A stretch of DNA of 64,000 nucleotides, taken from positions 62,001 through 126,000 of the forward strand of contig CAZZJC010000006.1 in assembly GCA_964654285.1 (NCBI GenBank), read 5' to 3'. The notes below the pieces were generated by a model. The model saw only the letters and a list, made by a program, of their open reading frames with translations, was not told the origin of the DNA and did not search any database. Position numbers and translations under genes: made by a program. The stretch comes from BJHQ01 sp964654285 (lineage in GTDB: Bacteria; Planctomycetota; UBA11346). Within the stretch, counting starts at the first letter, position 1. Every line of letters begins with the position of its first letter. Positions 59,465 to 64,000 of the stretch are shown piece after piece.

Positions 59465-60817
59465 TCAGGTGCGGCGGCGCACGAGCAGCACACCGGTGGA
59501 GAACAGCAGCAGCGACAGGCCGAGCCCGAGATAGGCGTAGTCGATCACGCCCTTGGTCGAGGCGCCCTGGAGCCAGGGCACCAGGTACGGTCCGGCGAAG
59601 CCGCCCAGGCAGCCGAGGCCGTTGATGAGCGCGATGCCCCCGGCGGCGGCGGACCCGCGCAGGTATTCGGTGGCCAGCGACCAGAAGGGGCCGAGCGCGC
59701 TGAAGGTGCCGAGGCAGGCGCAGGTGGTGGCGGCGAGGGCGAGCCAGTTGCGCCCGTCGCTGCCGTCGGGCGGCAGCAGGCCGACCAGCGCCAGCCCGGC
59801 CACGCCGACCAGCCCGGCGAGGGCAGCGTGCCAGCGCCGCTCCTGGCGGCGATCGCTCGATCGGCTCCACAGCACCATCGCCACCCCGGTGGCCAGGTAG
59901 GGGACGGTCAGGGCCCAGCCGAGGTTGACGTTGCTGGGCTCGACCGCGTACCACTGGCGCCAGAGCTGCTGCACGAGCGGCTTCCAGAACGACGGCAGCC
60001 ATTGGGTGACGCCGTAGAACGCGGTGATGAGCAGGAAATACAAACCGACCAGCAGCCACAGGCGCGGCTGGGCCAGGGCCTGGACGAAGGTCAGATGCTG
60101 GTCCGGCCGGGCCTGGCGCTCGCGGTCGAGCACCTCGGCGACGCGGCGACGTTCGTCCGCGCTCAGCCAGCGCGCGGTCTGCGGCCGATCCGGCAGCACC
60201 ACCAGCACGAGCAGCCCGACGAGCACCGAGGGCAGGCCCTGGAGGAGGAACACCCACTGCCAGCCCGCCAGGCCGCCGACCTGGTCGAGTTCGAGGCAGT
60301 ACGCCGTGAGCGGGCCGGTGACGGTGTTGGCGACGCAGATCGAGGTGAGGAACAGCGCCGCCGCGCGCGCCCGCCGCTGGGCCGGGAACCAGTAGGTCAG
60401 GTAGAGGACGACGCCGGGGAAGAATCCCGCCTCGGCCACGCCGAGCAGGAAGCGGAGTCCATAGTAGCTCGCCGGCCCCTGGATGCACATCATCAGGACC
60501 GCGATGAGCCCCCACGAGACCATGATGCGCGCGATCCAGCGCCGCGCTCCGATGCGCTCCAGGAGCAGGTTCGAGGGGATCTCGAACACGCAGTAGCCGA
60601 GGTAGAAGATGCCGATGCCCAGGCCCCAGACATAGGCGTCGAAGCCCAGCGCCGCGAACTGCGGCCCCGCCATCGCCTTGAGCACGCCGACGTTGCTGCG
60701 GTCGATATGCGCCAGGACGTACAGCAGCAGCAGGAACGGCAGCAGGCGCCAGGCGATGCGCGCGAACACCGGATCGTCGGAGGTGGTCGGAGCAAGAGCG
60801 GGTGCGGTGGGCATCAT
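59465..60817 (-). CDS. MFS transporter, anion:cation symporter family
   Basis: 450 aa with twelve predicted helices. RIAWRLLPFLLLLYVLAHID and RSNVGVLKAM at the N-terminus, GVAEAGFFPGVVLYLTYWFP in helix 4, and the loop motif RRARAAALFLTS are typical of the ACS family (phthalate, tartrate, glucarate or galacturonate permeases). Such a substrate would fit sugar-acid use with the PL22-like protein nearby, but this is inference. The ATG at 60817 is the first in frame. It is divergent from the sensor kinase, with 164 nt between. Confidence 0.87.
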   Translation of the reverse strand: MMPTAPALAPTTSDDPVFARIAWRLLPFLLLLYVLAHIDRSNVGVLKAMAGPQFAALGFDAYVWGLGIGIFYLGYCVFEIPSNLLLERIGARRWIARIMVSWGLIAVLMMCIQGPASYYGLRFLLGVAEAGFFPGVVLYLTYWFPAQRRARAAALFLTSICVANTVTGPLTAYCLELDQVGGLAGWQWVFLLQGLPSVLVGLLVLVVLPDRPQTARWLSADERRRVAEVLDRERQARPDQHLTFVQALAQPRLWLLVGLYFLLITAFYGVTQWLPSFWKPLVQQLWRQWYAVEPSNVNLGWALTVPYLATGVAMVLWSRSSDRRQERRWHAALAGLVGVAGLALVGLLPPDGSDGRNWLALAATTCACLGTFSALGPFWSLATEYLRGSAAAGGIALINGLGCLGGFAGPYLVPWLQGASTKGVIDYAYLGLGLSLLLFSTGVLLVRRRT

Positions 60818-60981
60818 CGTCCCGCCGTCCTACGCTTGGCGCGGGCCCGTGTCGAGCCGGTCCTTCCGCCCCCTGCGCGGTGGCCGATCCGGAAGGATGG
60901 CGATCCGGTTCCAGGAAATCCCCCTGCACACGCGGCCGCGCCCGCCTTTCCCCGCGCCGCTTCCTGGGTTAAGCTGAGAGG

Positions 60982-63900
60982 ATGCCTTTTTCCGATGATG
61001 CCGATTCCGGCCAGACCGCCGGGGTCGCCGGCACGACCGGCACCCGCCGGTCGTCGCGACCCGATCGCGTATCCGGCCTGCGCTGGCTGACCGCCGCGCT
61101 GATCCTGGCCGTCCTCCTGGCCGGCACCGGGCTGACCTGGTGGCAGGTGCGGCAGAGCGACCACCAGATGCGGGTCGATCTGCAGCGTCAGGCGGATCTC
61201 ATGGCAGATGGCATCCATCTCGACGAGCTGAAAGCCCTGACCGGCACGCCCGCCGACGCCGCGCTGCCGGCCTACCAGCGGTTGAAGAGCCAGTTCGGCG
61301 CCCTGCGCCGGGCGACCCCGCATTGCCGGTTCGTCTACCTGCTCGGCCGCGACGCGGCCGGGAAGGTGATCTTCCTCCTCGACAGCGAACCGCCGGACTC
61401 GCCGGACTGCTCGCCACCCGGCCAGGTCTATGAGGAGGCCTCGCCGGCGACGCGCGGAGTCTTCTCATCCCACCTCGGCTGCGTCGATGGTCCCTATCCC
61501 GATCGCTGGGCCACCTGGGTCTCGGCGCTCGCCCCGATCCACGATCCGTCCACCATCCGCAGCGATCTGGCGCGGCCGGTCGAGGCCCAGCGCCATGTGG
61601 ACAAGGCGGTCGCGCTGTACCGGCAGCTCGGCCGCGAACGGTTCCTGGCGGCGCTGAACACGCGCAACGGGCCGCTGCACACCGGCGACCTCTATGCCTT
61701 CGCTTACGACCGCGGCATGACCCTGCTCGCCAACCCGGTCCGGCCGGAGCTGGTCGGACGCAACCTGATCGACGAGAAGGACTGGCCTGGCGGCAAGCCC
61801 TTCCGCCGCGAGCTGCAGCAGGTCGCCGCCGCCGGCGGCGGCTGGGTGGACTACGAATACGTGAATCCCGTCAGCCGGGCGATCGAACCCAAGACCACGT
61901 TCGTGCTGGCGGTGGATGACCTCGTCATCTGCGCCGGGGCCTATCGCGGCACCGGTTCGATCGTCGCGGTGCTGGGGATGGACATCGACGCCCGCGACTG
62001 GGATTCGCGGCTGGTCCGGGCCGGGCTGCCGCCGGCCCTGCTCACCCTGATGCTGCTCGCGACCGGGCTGCTCGGCAGCTGGTTCATCGCCCGGCCCCGG
62101 CCGCGCGAGCAGGCCCGGCGCTGGTACGCGCATCCCGAAGCCATCCTGGTCCTGGTGATCGGCGCCGAGCTGACCACCTACGCCACCTGGAAGGCGCACA
62201 CGGTCGAGGTGGCCAACCGCCACAACTCGTTCGCCCCGCTCGGGGCGGCGCAGACGGCGCAGCTCAACGAACTGCTGCTCAACCTGCGCAACCTCGAACT
62301 GAGCAGCCTCGCGGCGTTCCATGCCCATGAGGCGCTGATCCCGGCGGACCAGTTCGCCGGTTTCGCCAGCATGCTGTTGCGCAACCGCGCCATCCACGCC
62401 TGGGAATGGATCCCGGCGGTGGCGGCGGAGGGCCGTCCGGCCTTCGAGGCCGCCGTCCGGGCGGAAGGCCAGGCCGATTTCGCGATCTGGGAACGCGACG
62501 CCGAGGGTCGGCGCATCCCCGCCGCCGTCCGTCCGGTCCACTTCCCGGTCCTGCGCGTGGCCCCGGTCAGCGGCAATGAATCCGCCATCGGTTTCGATCT
62601 CGGTTCGGATCCTGTCCGCCGCCAGGCGCTCGATCTGGCGGCGCAGGTCGGCCTGACCACCGCCTCTGAGCCCATCACCCTGGTCCAGGAACGGGGGACG
62701 CAGAAGGGCATGCTGGTGGTCCAGCCGGTCTTCGACGCCCGCGACCGCCGCCTGCGGGGATTCGCGATCGCCGTGCTGCGTCTGGGATCGATGCTGGACC
62801 ACGCCGGCCTGCCGCCCACGGCCTGCATCGACCTGGCCTTCCAGCCCGACAAGGGCGAAGCGGTGGTCCTCGCCCGGACCGGGGCCGACGGGCAGCCGCC
62901 CGATCCCGCCTGGCCGACCGTGCTGCGCCCGATCGTCGCCTGCGGCCGGACCTTCCTCGTCACCGCCCATGCCGACGCCGGTTTCATGGCCCTGCATGCG
63001 ACCCATGCGGATTGGCTCACGGCGGTGCTCGGCGGCCTGCTCTGCACCGGCATCGCCGTGCTGGTCGGGGTCCTGGTCGGCAAGCAGGAGTCGCTCGCGC
63101 GCCAGGTCGCGCGCCGCACCGATGACCTGCGCCGCAGCGAGGAGCGCCATCGCCTGCTCTTCGAGAAATCGCCGGACGCCTACCTGATCCTGGATGGCAT
63201 GCAGTTCACCGACTGCAACGATGCCGCCCTGGCCATGCTGCGGGCGAACCGGGACGAGGTCGTCGGCATCGCCCCGGCCGCGCTGTCGCCCGAATTCCAG
63301 CCCGACGGCACGCGGTCGGTCGACCGGGCGCAGCGGCTGATGGCCGATGTCCTGGCACGCGGAACCGCCCGCTTCGACTGGCTGCATCGGCGGCTCGATG
63401 GCACCATCTTCCTGGCCGACGTCTCGCTGCTCCTCCTGCCCGCCGCCCGGCCGGTCGACGGGCCGCCGCGCATCCTCGTGACCTGGCGCGACATCACCGC
63501 GCGCAAGCAGGCCGAGGAGGCCCTGGTCGCCGCGAACCTGGCGCTTGAACGGCAGACCGTGCTGGCGAACCACATGGCGGCCGAGGCCGAACTGGCGAGC
63601 CAGGCCAAGGGCGAGTTCCTCGCCAACATGAGCCACGAGATCCGCACCCCGATGAACGGCATCCTCGGCATGACCGAGCTGCTGATCGGCACCGGGTTGA
63701 ACCCGGAGCAGGAGGACTACGCCCGCACCGCCTACCGTTCGGCCGAGGCCCTGCTGACCCTGCTCAACGACATCCTGGACTTCTCCAAGATCGAGGCGGG
63801 CAAGATGGTGTTCGAGGCCATCCCGTTCGACCCCCGCCAGGCGGCCTACGACAGCGTCGACCTCTTCCGCCAGAAGGCGGCCGAGCACGAGGTCGAGCTG

Positions 63901-64000
63901 CTGGTGCGCATCAGTCCCGACCTGCCGGCGCGCTTCATCGGCGACCCTGGGCGCTGGCGCCAGATCCTCGCCAACCTGGTCGGCAATGCGGTGAAGTTCA
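60982..64000 (+). CDS. Sensor histidine kinase with nested Cache domain and CHASE domain (3' part outside window)
   Basis: At least 1006 aa; the frame is open to the window end. TM1 is at about residues 35-53. The first periplasmic sensor begins around residue 75 (FVYLLGRDAAGKVIFLLDSE, WATWVSALAPIHDP) and resumes at residue 326 (GSIVAVLGMDIDARDWD). Between them residues about 190-325 form a Cache-like domain (LYAFAYDRGMTLLANPV, ELVGRNLIDEKDWPGG). Further helices near residues 350-370 and 385-400 precede a CHASE domain (AWEWIPAV, residue 474). TM near 678 leads to PAS (717 onward) and the HisKA box NMSHEIRTPMNG with His 885; ATP-binding and any receiver domains lie outside. The promoter region is shared with the divergent MFS gene. 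Confidence 0.87.
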   Translation, partial: MPFSDDADSGQTAGVAGTTGTRRSSRPDRVSGLRWLTAALILAVLLAGTGLTWWQVRQSDHQMRVDLQRQADLMADGIHLDELKALTGTPADAALPAYQRLKSQFGALRRATPHCRFVYLLGRDAAGKVIFLLDSEPPDSPDCSPPGQVYEEASPATRGVFSSHLGCVDGPYPDRWATWVSALAPIHDPSTIRSDLARPVEAQRHVDKAVALYRQLGRERFLAALNTRNGPLHTGDLYAFAYDRGMTLLANPVRPELVGRNLIDEKDWPGGKPFRRELQQVAAAGGGWVDYEYVNPVSRAIEPKTTFVLAVDDLVICAGAYRGTGSIVAVLGMDIDARDWDSRLVRAGLPPALLTLMLLATGLLGSWFIARPRPREQARRWYAHPEAILVLVIGAELTTYATWKAHTVEVANRHNSFAPLGAAQTAQLNELLLNLRNLELSSLAAFHAHEALIPADQFAGFASMLLRNRAIHAWEWIPAVAAEGRPAFEAAVRAEGQADFAIWERDAEGRRIPAAVRPVHFPVLRVAPVSGNESAIGFDLGSDPVRRQALDLAAQVGLTTASEPITLVQERGTQKGMLVVQPVFDARDRRLRGFAIAVLRLGSMLDHAGLPPTACIDLAFQPDKGEAVVLARTGADGQPPDPAWPTVLRPIVACGRTFLVTAHADAGFMALHATHADWLTAVLGGLLCTGIAVLVGVLVGKQESLARQVARRTDDLRRSEERHRLLFEKSPDAYLILDGMQFTDCNDAALAMLRANRDEVVGIAPAALSPEFQPDGTRSVDRAQRLMADVLARGTARFDWLHRRLDGTIFLADVSLLLLPAARPVDGPPRILVTWRDITARKQAEEALVAANLALERQTVLANHMAAEAELASQAKGEFLANMSHEIRTPMNGILGMTELLIGTGLNPEQEDYARTAYRSAEALLTLLNDILDFSKIEAGKMVFEAIPFDPRQAAYDSVDLFRQKAAEHEVELLVRISPDLPARFIGDPGRWRQILANLVGNAVKF

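Noticed and set aside
61465..63888. 807-codon minus-strand open frame
   Set aside because: Antisense to the sensor kinase, low-complexity composition.
1..64000. tRNA or rRNA genes
   Set aside because: I looked for conserved tRNA T-arm and rRNA segments by eye and found none; a covariance-model search would be decisive.

Overview
The window is GC-rich DNA (mostly well above 60% G+C by eye) from a Gram-negative bacterium. Signs of an outer membrane are lpxK (lipid A 4'-kinase), a Wzm/Wzt polysaccharide exporter, an OmpA-type lipoprotein and a SurA-like chaperone. Two Hanks-type kinases (one with the DWG variant of the DFG motif), a DUF4337 protein, a Cys-depleted DksA-like protein, a P. stutzeri-type L-rhamnose isomerase and an oligogalacturonate-lyase-like protein suggest a PVC-group bacterium, perhaps Planctomycetota. 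That placement is inference; no rRNA or tRNA gene was seen.

Layout. 0-3.6 kb: rhaI (partial), lpxK, a C45/AAT-like hydrolase and a dksA-like gene. 3.9-8.7 kb: dTDP-rhamnose genes rfbB-rfbD, an oppositely oriented AAA+/DUF4143 ATPase, rfbC interrupted by an amber codon, and a nucleotidyltransferase gene pair. 8.9-12.9 kb: a four-gene operon that looks like a decaprenyl-phosphate-arabinose (DPA) pathway: UbiA-phosphatase fusion, DprE1, DprE2 and an SMR-type flippase candidate. 13-33 kb: a surface-polysaccharide island of lower G+C. It holds an acyltransferase, methyltransferases, multi-domain GT4 glycosyltransferases, Wzm/Wzt with a C-terminal cargo domain, a coiled-coil methyltransferase resembling a chain-length ruler, a GHMP sugar kinase, a multi-spanning GT-C-like protein and cysC. 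Six minus-strand genes and three plus-strand genes in it are chained by 4-nt start/stop overlaps and diverge from about 23.85 kb. 33.2-37.7 kb: an RfaH/NusG-like factor, a second near-identical GHMP kinase, and hydE-hydG, the radical-SAM maturases of [FeFe] hydrogenase.

38-51 kb is mostly housekeeping and envelope: marR-yceI, two membrane proteins, xylulokinase, RNase D, a predicted outer-membrane protein with a c-type cytochrome lipoprotein behind a Fur-like box, a Trm112-like protein, a Ser/Thr kinase, an OmpA-like lipoprotein, a SurA-like protein, GC-rich tandem repeats and an epimerase. 51.3-53.6 kb: a thiol-redox/lipoprotein operon and a Cys-rich MarR regulator sharing an operator-like sequence. 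53.7-64 kb: an EamA transporter, a PL22-like protein, a TSUP exporter, a large Ser/Thr kinase, YraN, an MFS transporter and a hybrid-type sensor kinase that runs off the end and appears to have a Cache domain nested inside another sensor domain.

How they work together. dTDP-rhamnose and DPA supply sugar donors; GT4 enzymes build a polymer on the cytoplasmic side; the coiled-coil methyltransferase may cap it and Wzm/Wzt export it; the DPA flippase and GT-C-like protein could add sugars on the periplasmic side; the NusG-like factor may allow transcription of long operons. The most unusual items are the DPA module, the ruler-like methyltransferase, the fused-versus-split glycosyltransferase paralogues, the duplicated GHMP kinases, the amber-interrupted rfbC, the G+C junction inside cysC and the nested sensor kinase.
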